DNA from: Candidatus Melainabacteria bacterium | Lineage (GTDB): Bacteria > Cyanobacteriota > Vampirovibrionia > Obscuribacterales > Obscuribacteraceae | Reading direction: 5' to 3' | NCBI GenBank assembly: GCA_003963305.1 | Contig: RXJR01000004.1 | Coordinates: 494,562 to 558,561 of the forward strand | Length of the DNA: 64,000 nucleotides | Made by a program: the position numbers and the translations under genes | The notes under the pieces: generated by a model | Databases searched by the model: none | Seen by the model: the letters and a program-made list of their open reading frames with translations, nothing else | What the model was told of the DNA's origin: nothing | Part shown: piece by piece, positions 44,372 to 53,744 of the stretch | How positions within the stretch are numbered: position 1 is the stretch's first letter | Layout: each line of letters starts with the position of its first letter

Positions 44372-44708
44372 TCATTTCACCTCTGGGTGCATAATCATCT
44401 GGGATTCCAACGGATACCTGAAAGCAGCTCGTGGTGATTGTAAGATCTTTTATCCACTCAGGATCGCGCCCGTCGCTTATTTGTTAAACATGTTTTGTAA
44501 ACCCGTTTACTGAAAGCAATTCCAGACTTTACGCGCCTTAAAAGGAGCAGTTGAAAAGCTTCTGCAAGCAAAATGAAACGGCTCAACCATCACCTTTTCT
44601 TTATACTTTCAAAAACGATGACCGGAGACAGAAGTCCGTACACAAATTAGTCACAACCATGCCGCACTACAGACGGTGCCAGCAAAAATTCTGTGGAGTC
44701 AGCTCTAT
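44372..44708. other. Intergenic region without a gene
   Basis: 337 bp between the degenerate GGDEF gene (start) and the response-regulator gene (end), both on the minus strand. A frame beginning near 44551 with AGGAG is open but runs antisense into the response-regulator gene and is not credible. The palindrome at 44497 is the one notable site. Confidence 0.45.
44497..44510. promoter_or_regulatory. Palindrome GTAAACCCGTTTAC, possible operator
   Basis: Perfect 6-bp arms around CC, with a related GTTAAACATG just upstream, about 125 bp before the start of the degenerate GGDEF gene. Its size and symmetry suit a dimeric regulator. The regulator is unknown. Confidence 0.4.
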
Positions 44709-45638
44709 TTATTCCGGACGGAACGGATCTGGCGGTGGCGAACCTGACGACCGCCCTTCCATCTCGTCTTCGCGACGCGGTTGTGGTCGGGGTGGCGGGT
44801 TCTGCGGAGCATTCGGATTGCCTCCACTCGGACGCAACTTCTCGTTCAAAGCCTCTTTCAACAACTCGTTTTGTTTGAGCAAAGCTTTCAAGTGTTCGTT
44901 GGCAATGGCCAACTCAGCTTGCAACTCGGCCACTGTCTGTTCGTGCGTGACGCCTGTGACAGGGTCGCGTCCCGGCATCTTGGGCAACAACACATAACCA
45001 AGCTGCACGGCTTTCAAAGCTGCGGCGGTTCTTGTCGGCACTTTCAACTTGGCAAGAATACATTCGATATGTTTTTCAACTGTACGCAATTTCATATCGA
45101 GTTCTTCTGAAATTTCTTTATTGCGCAAGTCAAGTCGAATTAAAACTTCAATTTCGCGATCGGTGAGGTTCGAATTCGGCATCGAAGTTGCCGGGCTCTG
45201 CTTCACCAGCTGGGTGATTTTCGGGTCACAAAACGGCAAGCCACGCGTTACTTGCTCGATTGCCTCGAACAAAGTACGTGGACCGGAACTCTTCAAGCAA
45301 AATCCACGCGCCGACGCGCGCACAAGCTGATTGTGATACTTGGTGGCGTGATAGGAGTCAGTCAACACCAGCACGTTAGCCGTTGGCATCTCATCATGGA
45401 CACGCCGGCAGATTTCTACGCCGTTCAAAATATCGAGGTCAACATCTGTTATTACGAAATCAGGCTTCATGCGACGAATCAAATCCATCGCCGCCATACC
45501 GTCGGATGCCTCTCCAACAATTTCGACTACTTCTGAAACAACCCGTTTGAGACCGAAGCGGATCAGTTCGTGACGCTCACACAACACTGTACGTGGTCGG
45601 AACACTGAGTGCCTCTGCGGTTGTGAATAAGAATCCAA
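44709..45638 (-). CDS. NarL/LuxR-type response regulator with C-terminal coiled coil
   Basis: 309 residues. The receiver domain (about 15-130) keeps the phospho-Asp in FVITDVDLDILNG and the Lys in GFCLKSS. The LuxR helix-turn-helix (about 155-215) reads LTDREIEVLIRLDLRNKEIS and MKLRTVEKHIECILAKL. A heptad-like region (ELQAELAIANEHLKALLKQN) and a Pro/Arg-rich acidic tail follow, which is unusual in this family. The start is TTG 45638 because GGAG sits 6 nt upstream. No histidine kinase gene is adjacent. Confidence 0.93.
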   Translation of the reverse strand: MDSYSQPQRHSVFRPRTVLCERHELIRFGLKRVVSEVVEIVGEASDGMAAMDLIRRMKPDFVITDVDLDILNGVEICRRVHDEMPTANVLVLTDSYHATKYHNQLVRASARGFCLKSSGPRTLFEAIEQVTRGLPFCDPKITQLVKQSPATSMPNSNLTDREIEVLIRLDLRNKEISEELDMKLRTVEKHIECILAKLKVPTRTAAALKAVQLGYVLLPKMPGRDPVTGVTHEQTVAELQAELAIANEHLKALLKQNELLKEALNEKLRPSGGNPNAPQNPPPRPQPRREDEMEGRSSGSPPPDPFRPE

Positions 45639-45941
45639 GGAAATCTCCGAACCTAGTTTTTAAAATCTGGCACTTGGGCCACTGGTTAATTGTAACAACG
45701 CCTCAGAGAACTGACGGAGTATTCCAAAACTCCATATGTGGAAAGGTAAGGGATGACGCCCCCTTCGTCAAGTCAATCCCTTTCCAGCACGCAGATTTGA
45801 GACGCCAAGGGTATATCAAGTATGGGAAATATACGAAGCCTGTGGGATATCCCCCAATAGACTTGGCAGCCGCGGAATCGTTAAGCTGTGCTCACATTCG
45901 GAAATTATATGTATTGCACCTCACCAGATTTTCAAGCAAAA
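45639..45941. other. Divergent promoter region of the response regulator and the TPR-RpoB-like operon
   Basis: 303 bp without a gene. It contains a bulged stem-loop (45740-45785, GGAAAG/CTTTCC with inner GGGAT/ATCCC) and a perfect palindrome GGGATATCCC at 45844-45853. These could be control sites for either gene. No confident -10/-35 pair was picked. Confidence 0.45.
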
Positions 45942-47948
45942 ATGACTAACGTCCATAAATTCATCTACACCCTCGCAGTAGCCATGAGCATTCAGCTCGG
46001 TCTGGCCACCGAGCAGGCATTCGCAACCAAGCTCAATGCAGCGCCTCTGCCTCATGAGCGCGATTCAAAAGACTTCTCCAACGGCGAAGAGACCGTGATA
46101 CCGCCAAGCGCAACTCGCTTCAAGCGCCGTCCAGATGCGCGCGAAGTCGAGAAACAACAGAAAGCAGACGAACTGGAAGCCCAGAAAAACGCCGCTCTCG
46201 CCAAAAAGCAACAGCTCGACGCAGAAGCAAAAGCACAGCAGCAGCAAATCGAAGCCTATAACAAGCAGGCTCAGATCGCCATAGAAGCCAACAACAGCGC
46301 CGTCGCCCTGGGTAAACAGGGTCGCTGGATGGAAGCGATAGCAGCCCATGAAAAAGCTGTTCAATACGACCCCAAGAACAAACAGTTCAGAGTCAATCTG
46401 TCAGCGGCACGCACAGCTTTCGGCCAACAACGGATGGCCCAGAAAGATTACGCGGGCGCTGCCAGCATGTTCCGCAAAGCTCTCAGCGCAGCACCTGATA
46501 ACGGTCTGGCCGGCAAAATGCTGGTCGAGTGCATGAAGAAGAGCGGGCTCGATGCAACCAATGCAGACGTGAGAATTCAAGTTGGCGATCAACTGGCCGG
46601 TGCAAATGATTTCGAAGGCGCGGCGATTGAATACCAGGCAGCCATGCAGATTGAGCCGTCCGGGAAGACATACGTAAAAATGGGCGATATGGCCTATCGC
46701 TACGGACAGATCACCACAGCAACGAACTGGTATCGTCAAGCGATCATCAAAGATCCAAACTGTGGCGCAGCCCACAGGCAACTGGGATTCCTGGCGCTGG
46801 CTCAGCGTGACAATACATCGGCGGCGGCATCATTGCGCAAGGCAGTCATTCTCGACCCGAAAGACGTGGCAGCCGGGCAGCAACTTGTCGAGATCTGGCG
46901 CAAACAAGTAGCAACAAATCCTTTACTGGCAGAGAATCATCTAGGTCTGGCGGGCGCTCTGCAACTGACTGGAGATTTCGTCGGCGCAGAGAGTTCATAT
47001 AGAAAGTTAGAAGCTCTCGATCCCAAAAATCCAGGACTGGAAGCCGGCCGTGCCAGCCTCAGTCGCGCCTACCAGCACGCGAAAGCGGAGAAACATAAAC
47101 TCGCCTCCACCACCCTCTACAACCAGGGGCTGCGCCGCGAAGCACTGGCAGAAATCAATCAAGCAGTCATGCTCGAGCCAAGAAATGCCGAATATCAGTT
47201 TCTTCTAGGTGAATGCCTGGAAGCAAATGGCGACTATCAAAATGCGCACCAGGCCTACCTGACATGCGTGCTTATCGACCCGGAAAACAACAAAGAAGCC
47301 GCCGCTCGCATGAAAGCGATGCAAAATCAGAGCGGCATGACAGCTCAGCAATCGCAAAACGCAATCAGCCAGGTGACCAACAGATTGACGGGTGCAAACT
47401 CACAACATTCACCATTGGCAACACCACAAGCACAAGCGATGCCCGTGCAAACACAGCAGACCGCGCCTGCAGCTTTGGCTCAAGGCATGCCGACTGATAA
47501 CAGTGGCGTGAGAAAGAATATGTTTGAAGGCGGAAGCGGCTCACCAACCCTTCCCCAGACCATGAACTTCAGAACTCATGACGAGTCGGAAGCAGCCCAA
47601 TCAGGCACGGCAGTCGCCGCCGCCCCCGGTATCACAGCACCTCAAACTACAGCGCCTGCAGCCAATGACAATCTCGCGAAAGTGAGCGCCTGCGAGGCAC
47701 AAAAGGACTACGCGGGAGCGGTGACAATTCTCCGCCAACTGCTGTCTGATAATCTCCAGAACCCGGACATACACCACCGACTGGCAGTCAATCTGATGTC
47801 AGCCGGAGAAATTAGCGAAGCAATCTCGGAATTTAGGATTGCAAGCGCACTAAATCCGAAGCAGAAGGCTTATGCTGAAGATCTAGCGAGAGCTATGTCC
47901 ATTCATAAACGCTCTATGACGAGCGACGGAGCCGGAGCACCTCAATGA
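45942..47948 (+). CDS. Exported TPR-repeat protein
   Basis: 668 residues from ATG 45942, which begins a signal peptide (FIYTLAVAMSIQLGLATEQAFA); an upstream frame from 45888 adds 18 residues. A Gln/Ala/Lys-rich coiled coil (about 70-130) leads into many TPR units (about 120-460, for example AIAAHEKAVQYDPKNKQFRV, AASMFRKALSAAPDNGLA, AASLRKAVILDPKDVAAG), then a low-complexity Gln/Ala/Thr linker and a final TPR pair (590-668). TPRs mediate protein contacts. It overlaps the RpoB-like gene by 4 nt (ATGA), so the two are coupled, which is odd for an exported protein and an RNA polymerase homologue. Confidence 0.85.
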   Translation: MTNVHKFIYTLAVAMSIQLGLATEQAFATKLNAAPLPHERDSKDFSNGEETVIPPSATRFKRRPDAREVEKQQKADELEAQKNAALAKKQQLDAEAKAQQQQIEAYNKQAQIAIEANNSAVALGKQGRWMEAIAAHEKAVQYDPKNKQFRVNLSAARTAFGQQRMAQKDYAGAASMFRKALSAAPDNGLAGKMLVECMKKSGLDATNADVRIQVGDQLAGANDFEGAAIEYQAAMQIEPSGKTYVKMGDMAYRYGQITTATNWYRQAIIKDPNCGAAHRQLGFLALAQRDNTSAAASLRKAVILDPKDVAAGQQLVEIWRKQVATNPLLAENHLGLAGALQLTGDFVGAESSYRKLEALDPKNPGLEAGRASLSRAYQHAKAEKHKLASTTLYNQGLRREALAEINQAVMLEPRNAEYQFLLGECLEANGDYQNAHQAYLTCVLIDPENNKEAAARMKAMQNQSGMTAQQSQNAISQVTNRLTGANSQHSPLATPQAQAMPVQTQQTAPAALAQGMPTDNSGVRKNMFEGGSGSPTLPQTMNFRTHDESEAAQSGTAVAAAPGITAPQTTAPAANDNLAKVSACEAQKDYAGAVTILRQLLSDNLQNPDIHHRLAVNLMSAGEISEAISEFRIASALNPKQKAYAEDLARAMSIHKRSMTSDGAGAPQ

Positions 47949-50900
47949 GCTTTTACTTTCAGGCACCTGATCTAGCCGAATTTCCGAGGCGATCTTACCG
48001 AAAGTTCCTTGAAGAAACACTGGGTAATCTGTTTGCTGAAATTTCACCAATAGCTAGCGAGTTCAGCACCCGCTACGAAGTCTCATTTGTCGGCCAGGAC
48101 GGCAAAGTCCACTGGCGATTCGAAGATTACGCACCCGACTCAGGCTATCCGACGTCAGCCGAGGCGGCGCGCAAAACCAACATGACTCATGCAAAGCGCA
48201 TGATGATGGAAGTCTGGTTACGCGACACCCAGACCCACGAACTGCGTAAATCAACCGCCTACGTTGCCGACGTGCCTGTAATCACCGACCGCGGAACATT
48301 TGTTATCAACGGCTCTGAACGTGTCGTACTCGGTCAGCTTGTCCGCGCTCCAGGCATCTACTTTTCACAGGGAGGGCCTAGCAGCTACAAAGCTCTCTGG
48401 CTGGCAGAACAGGGCGCACCAGTCAGCATCGAATTGGAACTCGATCCCGGTTCGGGCAAAACCAGTCGCGCCAAATGCAGAATCAAACTGCCTAAACGCA
48501 GCTGGATTGCAGCAACGACCGTATTGACGGCGATGGGTGTCGACGAGAACACCATGACCAAAAGAATCGCACCCCTGCTCGAGCGCAACCGCATCGAGTG
48601 GAAGAAAGTGTCACAGACTGAAGCTCTGGCAGTCGTGGGCAGGGGCTGGAAACCGGACGGCGGTGGTGGCGCCAGTGGTGGCGTCACGGCGTTGAAAGAA
48701 TTGACCGAGAAACGCCGCTACAACATGGGCCACCTCGGTCGAAAACGTGTCAACAAGAAGCTTGGCGTTGACCACGAGTCGTTGCAACTCAGTGCCGAAG
48801 ACATCATGGCAGCCGTCGAATATATTCTCAACCTGCCACTGGGTAACGGCACCACAGACAACATAGACAGCCTGGAGAACCGCCATTTGCGCGGTGTCGG
48901 CGACGTTTTGACGCGCGCCGTACGACCGGCTCTGGCTCAGATGGTCAAGTCGCTGAGAACGAGGCTGGAGCTCAATGAAGACGAAGAGATAGGCAGCCCC
49001 AACGACCTGGTCGACTGCCGTCCGGTCGCCAACGCCATGGTCAAATTCTTCTCGGGCAATCCTCTCGTTCAGTATCTGGACCAGCAAAACCCGCTCTCAG
49101 AGCTGTCTCACAGACGCAGAATCACCTCCTTCGGACCAGGCGGTATCGATCCAAACGCCGCTCCCAACGAAATGCGCGACGTGCATCCCTCTCAAATCGG
49201 CAGAGTCTGTCTGGTTGAATCACCAGAAGGAAAAAACTGCGGTCTTGTAGCGTACATGGCGACCTACTGTCGCATCGACGAAGACGGCTTCCTGACCGTG
49301 CCCTACCGCCGCGTTGTAGAAGGCAAAGTCACCGACGAAGTATGCTATCTCACCCCCGCCGACGACAAAGTCTACTCGCTGGCACCACCTGATACGAGAG
49401 TAATTGAAAACGAGATTCAAGGACCCTTCGTCAGCGGCAGACGCGGCGAAAGGTTTTTTGAGATGGAGCCCAAAGACGTCGATATGATCGGTATCGCGCC
49501 ACAGGGTTTCATCTCTGTCGGATCGGGTCTGATTCCATTTCTAGAACACGACGATGCCAACCGCGCCCTCATGGGTGGTGGCATGATGCGCCAGACCCTG
49601 CCGCTTATCAAGCCTGAGCGCCCGCGTGTCGGCACAGGCATGGAGAAAATCGTCGCCCGTTCATCAGGACACTCTATCGTCGCCAGGCGAGCCGGCACTG
49701 TCACACGAGTCACAGGCAACGAAATCGTCGTTACCCAGGCAAGCGGCGAATCACGAACTTACAATCTAATACGCTTCGACCGCACTAACCAGAACACAAT
49801 TTTGGACCAGCGGCCCGCCGTCAAAGAAGGCCAGAAAGTCGAAGCCGGTCAAATCATCGCCGATGGTCCTGCCATCGACAACGGCGAACTGGCTCTCGGT
49901 CGCAATCTTCTTATCGCCTTCCTGTCATGGCGCGGTCAGAACTTCGAAGACGCTATTGTCCTCAGAGAAGGACTGATTCGAGACGCCAAGCTCAGTCATA
50001 TAGAAATAGAAAAGCACTCGGTCGGTGTTCACCAGACTTTGCGTGGTCCTGAGGTTCTCACGCCTGAACTTCCCAACGTGGCCAACAAAGATCTGGAACA
50101 CCTGGACATGCGCGGCATCGCGAAGATAGGCAGTTATGTCAACCCGGGCGACATCCTCGTCTCCAAGCTGGCACCGAAAGAACAGCGCGCCATGAGTGCG
50201 GAAGAAGAACTCCTCCAGGCAATCTTCGGCAAGGTGGCAGAAGAAATGCAAGACACGAGTCTGCGCGTGCCGCACGGCTCAGGCGGTCGAGTCATCGACG
50301 TGCGCATCTTCACGCCGGAAACAACGCCTGAGTTGAAATCAGGTCTGATCTGCGAAATCGAAGTACTGATTGCCCGAATGTGCCCCGTTGAAGTAGGCGA
50401 CAAACTGGCGGGACGCCACGGAAACAAAGGGATCGTCTCGATTGTCGTGCCAGACCAGGACATGCCTTACCTGCCCGACGGCACACCAGTCGACATCTGC
50501 CTCAACCCGCTTGGCGTACCAAGCCGTATGAATGTGGGACAGGTGTTCGATACGCAGCTCGGGCTCTACTCGCAGATTCTCAATCGCTACTACCGCATTC
50601 ACCAGTTCGACGAATCTATCTCACCTGACGCCTCGTTCAACCTGGTCAGAGACGCACTTGCCGAGGTTCGAAAAACACCCGGCTACGAGTGGATGGGCAA
50701 GGACGGCAAAGTAATTCTGACCGACGGCAGAACGGGAGAGCCATTTGACCGCCCGGTGCTTGTGGGCAGACAGTACATGCTCAAGTTGAATCAGCTTGTT
50801 CTCCACAAAATCAACGCAAGATCCGGATTGGGTGGACCTTACGCCGCTGTCACACAACAGCCCGTGGGCGGAAAAGCAAACCACGGCGGACAGCGTATGG

Positions 50901-51895
50901 GCGAAATGGAGGTCTGGGCTATTCAAGCCTACGGCGCTGCCAATATTCTCAACGAAATGATGACCATCAAAGCCGACGACTTACACGGACGGCACCAGTC
51001 TTACGCCGACATCGTCCAGGGCAACCCGATGTGCGCACCAGGACGTACAGCTGCATTCGACGGTCTGTGCTGCGAAATTCGCGGACTTGGCTTCGAGATG
51101 ACACTTGGTCGCATCGTAGACAGCTTCGACGTTGTCGAAGATAAGAGTTGCTCGACCCCATCGAAAGAACCACCTCCAAAGACACTCGAAGAAGAGTACA
51201 TGGTCTCCGCCGTCGATACGAGAGAAGAAGAAGGAGTCAAGATTCTCGAAATCCCAGCCGGCGACTATGTTCCTATCAGTCGACCGCTGCAAGCACCGGT
51301 CATCACCTCAGTCACAACCGGCAAGAACGGCTTCAAGCCGCGCATCGAAGTTTCGCAAGAACCAATCATCGACGACATCGACGACAGCGATGAAGCGTAT
51401 CTCGCTTCCTTCATCGACGACGCCACAAGCGACATTCTCGGACCTGATGGAACGCTTGCCAGTGGAACAGTCAACCAGGAAGACAATCAAAGAATGCAGG
51501 AATTCGATGAACCTGAAGAATTCGCTGCTCCTATCGACTTCGGCAGACCGGTCGAGTTCGGAAAACCGAACGAATTCAAGAAACCAGCCGAATTCGCCCC
51601 ACCGACTGCGCAACCTGCCGGCGAGCAGCGTTTTGCGCTTTCCAGCGCTGATTTATCAGATTTGTCAGCAGCGATTGCGCCTGAACTTTCCAGCCAACAA
51701 GAAAAGCTGTCGCTTGACTTTCCGTCGCTCAGCGATCTCCAGTCGCTCGCTTCAGAGCTGCTCAACCTCGGAAATACTACTGAAACGGTAAAGCCCCCCA
51801 CAGAGCCGGTCAAATCCTCAAACCCTCGTGAGGGCGGCGAAGGGGAAAAATCCCATGGTGAGGGTAATTACATCATGGACGACGAAGAATCTTAA
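47945..51895 (+). CDS. rpoB: Divergent, stand-alone RNA polymerase beta-subunit homologue with C-terminal extension
   Basis: 1316 residues. The RpoB fold is present end to end: cyanobacterial-like start (FLEETLGNLFAEISPI), ITDRGTFVINGSERVV, the rifampicin region QYLDQQNPLSELSHRRRIT, GQNFEDAIVLREG with the Glu-Asp pair, the two conserved lysines in VGDKLAGRHGNKG, and NPLGVPSRMNVGQ. But near-invariant sites differ: KIHARS is KINARS (Asn957 for the His that contacts the initiating nucleotide), two residues are added after it, ETPEGPN is ESPEGKN, and GGQRFGEM is GGQRMGEM. After about residue 1065 come about 250 extra residues: acidic, low complexity, with five [E/D]F-x-x-P-x hexapeptides (51518-51607). 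No rpoC or ribosomal genes flank it. A paralogue rather than the housekeeping subunit is my reading. Confidence 0.93.
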   Translation: MSFYFQAPDLAEFPRRSYRKFLEETLGNLFAEISPIASEFSTRYEVSFVGQDGKVHWRFEDYAPDSGYPTSAEAARKTNMTHAKRMMMEVWLRDTQTHELRKSTAYVADVPVITDRGTFVINGSERVVLGQLVRAPGIYFSQGGPSSYKALWLAEQGAPVSIELELDPGSGKTSRAKCRIKLPKRSWIAATTVLTAMGVDENTMTKRIAPLLERNRIEWKKVSQTEALAVVGRGWKPDGGGGASGGVTALKELTEKRRYNMGHLGRKRVNKKLGVDHESLQLSAEDIMAAVEYILNLPLGNGTTDNIDSLENRHLRGVGDVLTRAVRPALAQMVKSLRTRLELNEDEEIGSPNDLVDCRPVANAMVKFFSGNPLVQYLDQQNPLSELSHRRRITSFGPGGIDPNAAPNEMRDVHPSQIGRVCLVESPEGKNCGLVAYMATYCRIDEDGFLTVPYRRVVEGKVTDEVCYLTPADDKVYSLAPPDTRVIENEIQGPFVSGRRGERFFEMEPKDVDMIGIAPQGFISVGSGLIPFLEHDDANRALMGGGMMRQTLPLIKPERPRVGTGMEKIVARSSGHSIVARRAGTVTRVTGNEIVVTQASGESRTYNLIRFDRTNQNTILDQRPAVKEGQKVEAGQIIADGPAIDNGELALGRNLLIAFLSWRGQNFEDAIVLREGLIRDAKLSHIEIEKHSVGVHQTLRGPEVLTPELPNVANKDLEHLDMRGIAKIGSYVNPGDILVSKLAPKEQRAMSAEEELLQAIFGKVAEEMQDTSLRVPHGSGGRVIDVRIFTPETTPELKSGLICEIEVLIARMCPVEVGDKLAGRHGNKGIVSIVVPDQDMPYLPDGTPVDICLNPLGVPSRMNVGQVFDTQLGLYSQILNRYYRIHQFDESISPDASFNLVRDALAEVRKTPGYEWMGKDGKVILTDGRTGEPFDRPVLVGRQYMLKLNQLVLHKINARSGLGGPYAAVTQQPVGGKANHGGQRMGEMEVWAIQAYGAANILNEMMTIKADDLHGRHQSYADIVQGNPMCAPGRTAAFDGLCCEIRGLGFEMTLGRIVDSFDVVEDKSCSTPSKEPPPKTLEEEYMVSAVDTREEEGVKILEIPAGDYVPISRPLQAPVITSVTTGKNGFKPRIEVSQEPIIDDIDDSDEAYLASFIDDATSDILGPDGTLASGTVNQEDNQRMQEFDEPEEFAAPIDFGRPVEFGKPNEFKKPAEFAPPTAQPAGEQRFALSSADLSDLSAAIAPELSSQQEKLSLDFPSLSDLQSLASELLNLGNTTETVKPPTEPVKSSNPREGGEGEKSHGEGNYIMDDEES

Positions 51896-51936
51896 AAGCA
51901 TACTAGTGGTGCAGTCGGATCACTAGGAAATCGTAC

Positions 51937-52911
51937 ATGTCAGGCAGAGCACATAAGCAGTTCATCAAGACCACGGCGTTGTCTTTGTTTATGCTCGGCG
52001 CACTGAGCGTCTTCTCTCCGTTGGCAGCGCTTGCCCAGTTTGCACAACCGCTCGGATACCCCAGCCAGAACACGACACCACAAGCAGAAGTGCCTGGCAG
52101 CGGCGATACTCCTGCGCCGGTCAATCCCGGCGACACAATCGGTGCTCCTCCTGTTCCCACTGGAACAGCTGATCCAACCACAGGCAACAGTTTCCCAAAT
52201 GGCGTCGGTCGCGACAGAACAGTCGTCAACGTCTACCGCAACAGCAATGGCGGTGCACTCGGTCAGCCACGCGGCAACCGCATGGTCATGACGATTCGTC
52301 CAGACCAGCTCTCAGCTGATCAACTCGGTCAAGTGCAAGGTATTCTCGGCGTCAACCTGCTCTCGGGCGAACAAATCATTCAGGTCAACGCTTCTGATGG
52401 TCAGATCGAACAGTTGCAGCAAGCAATGGCAGCCTGGCCGCAATATCAAATGAACGGCAATCGCAAGAAAATCAACAACGATTCACCAGCCACCGGATAC
52501 CCAAAAGCCAACGAAAACAATAGCTACGACTTCCAGGGTCCGCTGCCGACAGTAAGAACATTCTCCCGCTATCTCGTCATTCTCGGCGTCGTCTGCGCCA
52601 CAGTGTTCATGGCACTGGCAGCCTACTCCATGGTGCTCGGTCACCCTTACGGTGGCGCCAGAGTAATAGGCACCGCAGCTGGTTTCATGCTCCTGCTCAT
52701 GGGCTACACAATCTGGAAAGTCGTCCAGATGAACACATTCAAAGCAATGAGCAACACGCCGGCAATCAATCAGAACAGACCGCAAACAGCTCAAGTGAAC
52801 GATGCAAACATAGGCCCGCCAGGAGTACCGGTCACCCCGGGTGGTGGCGTCGGCGGAGCCGGAAGAAGCGGCATACCAGTCGTTCCATTCGGCAATGCTA
52901 ACAACCCATAA
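51937..52911 (+). CDS. Membrane protein with signal peptide and two C-terminal helices
   Basis: 324 residues. Signal peptide (ALSLFMLGALSVFSPLAALAQ), a Pro/Gly/Thr-rich external region (about 32-190) containing a short folded part (MTIRPDQLSADQLGQVQGIL), two transmembrane helices (YLVILGVVCATVFMALAAYSM and VIGTAAGFMLLLMGYTIWKVV), and a Gly/Pro-rich tail. The paired helices recall a VirB2/TrbC-type pilin layout but size and motifs do not support that name. It starts 41 bp after the RpoB-like gene on the same strand. Confidence 0.72.
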   Translation: MSGRAHKQFIKTTALSLFMLGALSVFSPLAALAQFAQPLGYPSQNTTPQAEVPGSGDTPAPVNPGDTIGAPPVPTGTADPTTGNSFPNGVGRDRTVVNVYRNSNGGALGQPRGNRMVMTIRPDQLSADQLGQVQGILGVNLLSGEQIIQVNASDGQIEQLQQAMAAWPQYQMNGNRKKINNDSPATGYPKANENNSYDFQGPLPTVRTFSRYLVILGVVCATVFMALAAYSMVLGHPYGGARVIGTAAGFMLLLMGYTIWKVVQMNTFKAMSNTPAINQNRPQTAQVNDANIGPPGVPVTPGGGVGGAGRSGIPVVPFGNANNP

Positions 52912-52966
52912 TCGACGAAGCAGACAAAACAAAGATTCTCAGGTAGTCAAAAGGACGCGGTAAACA

Positions 52967-53695
52967 ATGAAGACAAAAACACTACTGATAGCAACAACGG
53001 CACTGAGCCTTGTAGCAGGTTGCGTGACATTGTTTCCAGCCTACGCCGCTCCGAACGGAATGGATGTTTTCTCCAACGTCACACCCGGAAACAGAAATCA
53101 AAACCCGCCTAGAAAATCCGCTGCCGATCAAATCGCCAGCATGATTCCTGCTGCCAATCCGATTGGACAGGGCTCAATGGCGATGATGTCAACGACGTCT
53201 CCGGCGCTCACCTGGTTTGAGAATTTCGACAATGTGTCATTCAGCTTAATGCCGACCGACACAGACAGAATCATCCTCAAAACCAACTTCAACCAGGAAG
53301 CAGAGCGCGTTATAGCATGGTCTAAAACTGCATCTAAAGTAGCTCACAACTACAGAGTTCTCGCCAAGAAATTAAAAACTGCACCGGTTCCTCCAAATCA
53401 TGCACCTTTGAAGGAATATCAAAATCTGATGTCTGCCTGGTACGACGACAAAGCGGCTGTCTACGAAGATTTGATCCGCCCTCGCCCACCAGCCAGAACG
53501 ATCGAAGAACTGCAGGACCAGCTCAAAGAAATCAATGACCGCGCAGACAGCATTGCCAGCCAACAAAAAGAATTGCACGCAATGGATATGCACCTGAGAG
53601 ATGTGTATCACGTCCACCAGCCCAGACAAACCGACAAGCTCTGGCAGTACGTCTCCAATCAAACGCCAAATCACATTCAGGCGCTACCGAAGTAA
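52967..53695 (+). CDS. Exported helical protein, possible lipoprotein
   Basis: 242 residues. The N-terminus (LLIATTALSLVAGC) could be a lipobox (VAGC), while VTLFPAYAA nearby would suit signal peptidase I. The mature half is helical with a coiled-coil stretch (RTIEELQDQLKEINDRADSIASQQKEL). No known family. It lies 55 bp after the preceding membrane-protein gene and 49 bp before the winged-helix gene, in the same operon. Confidence 0.68.
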   Translation: MKTKTLLIATTALSLVAGCVTLFPAYAAPNGMDVFSNVTPGNRNQNPPRKSAADQIASMIPAANPIGQGSMAMMSTTSPALTWFENFDNVSFSLMPTDTDRIILKTNFNQEAERVIAWSKTASKVAHNYRVLAKKLKTAPVPPNHAPLKEYQNLMSAWYDDKAAVYEDLIRPRPPARTIEELQDQLKEINDRADSIASQQKELHAMDMHLRDVYHVHQPRQTDKLWQYVSNQTPNHIQALPK

Positions 53696-53744
53696 AAGTC
53701 TTTCTCCGAACAAACACCCCAAACAAATCCGAGGACCGCAGGCA

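Noticed and set aside
44551-44997. ORF with TTG start and AGGAG upstream, opposite the response regulator
   Set aside because: Most of it is antisense to the LuxR-type gene and it has no conserved feature. The AGGAG is probably chance.
51132-51791. ORF of 219 codons in another frame of the RpoB-like tail
   Set aside because: Ser/Lys/Arg-rich shadow of the low-complexity tail. The RpoB frame continues without break and ends in a normal stop.
51937-52911. VirB2/TrbC-type pilin of a type IV secretion system
   Set aside because: Only the two-helix layout fits. The protein is much too long and no other secretion genes are present.
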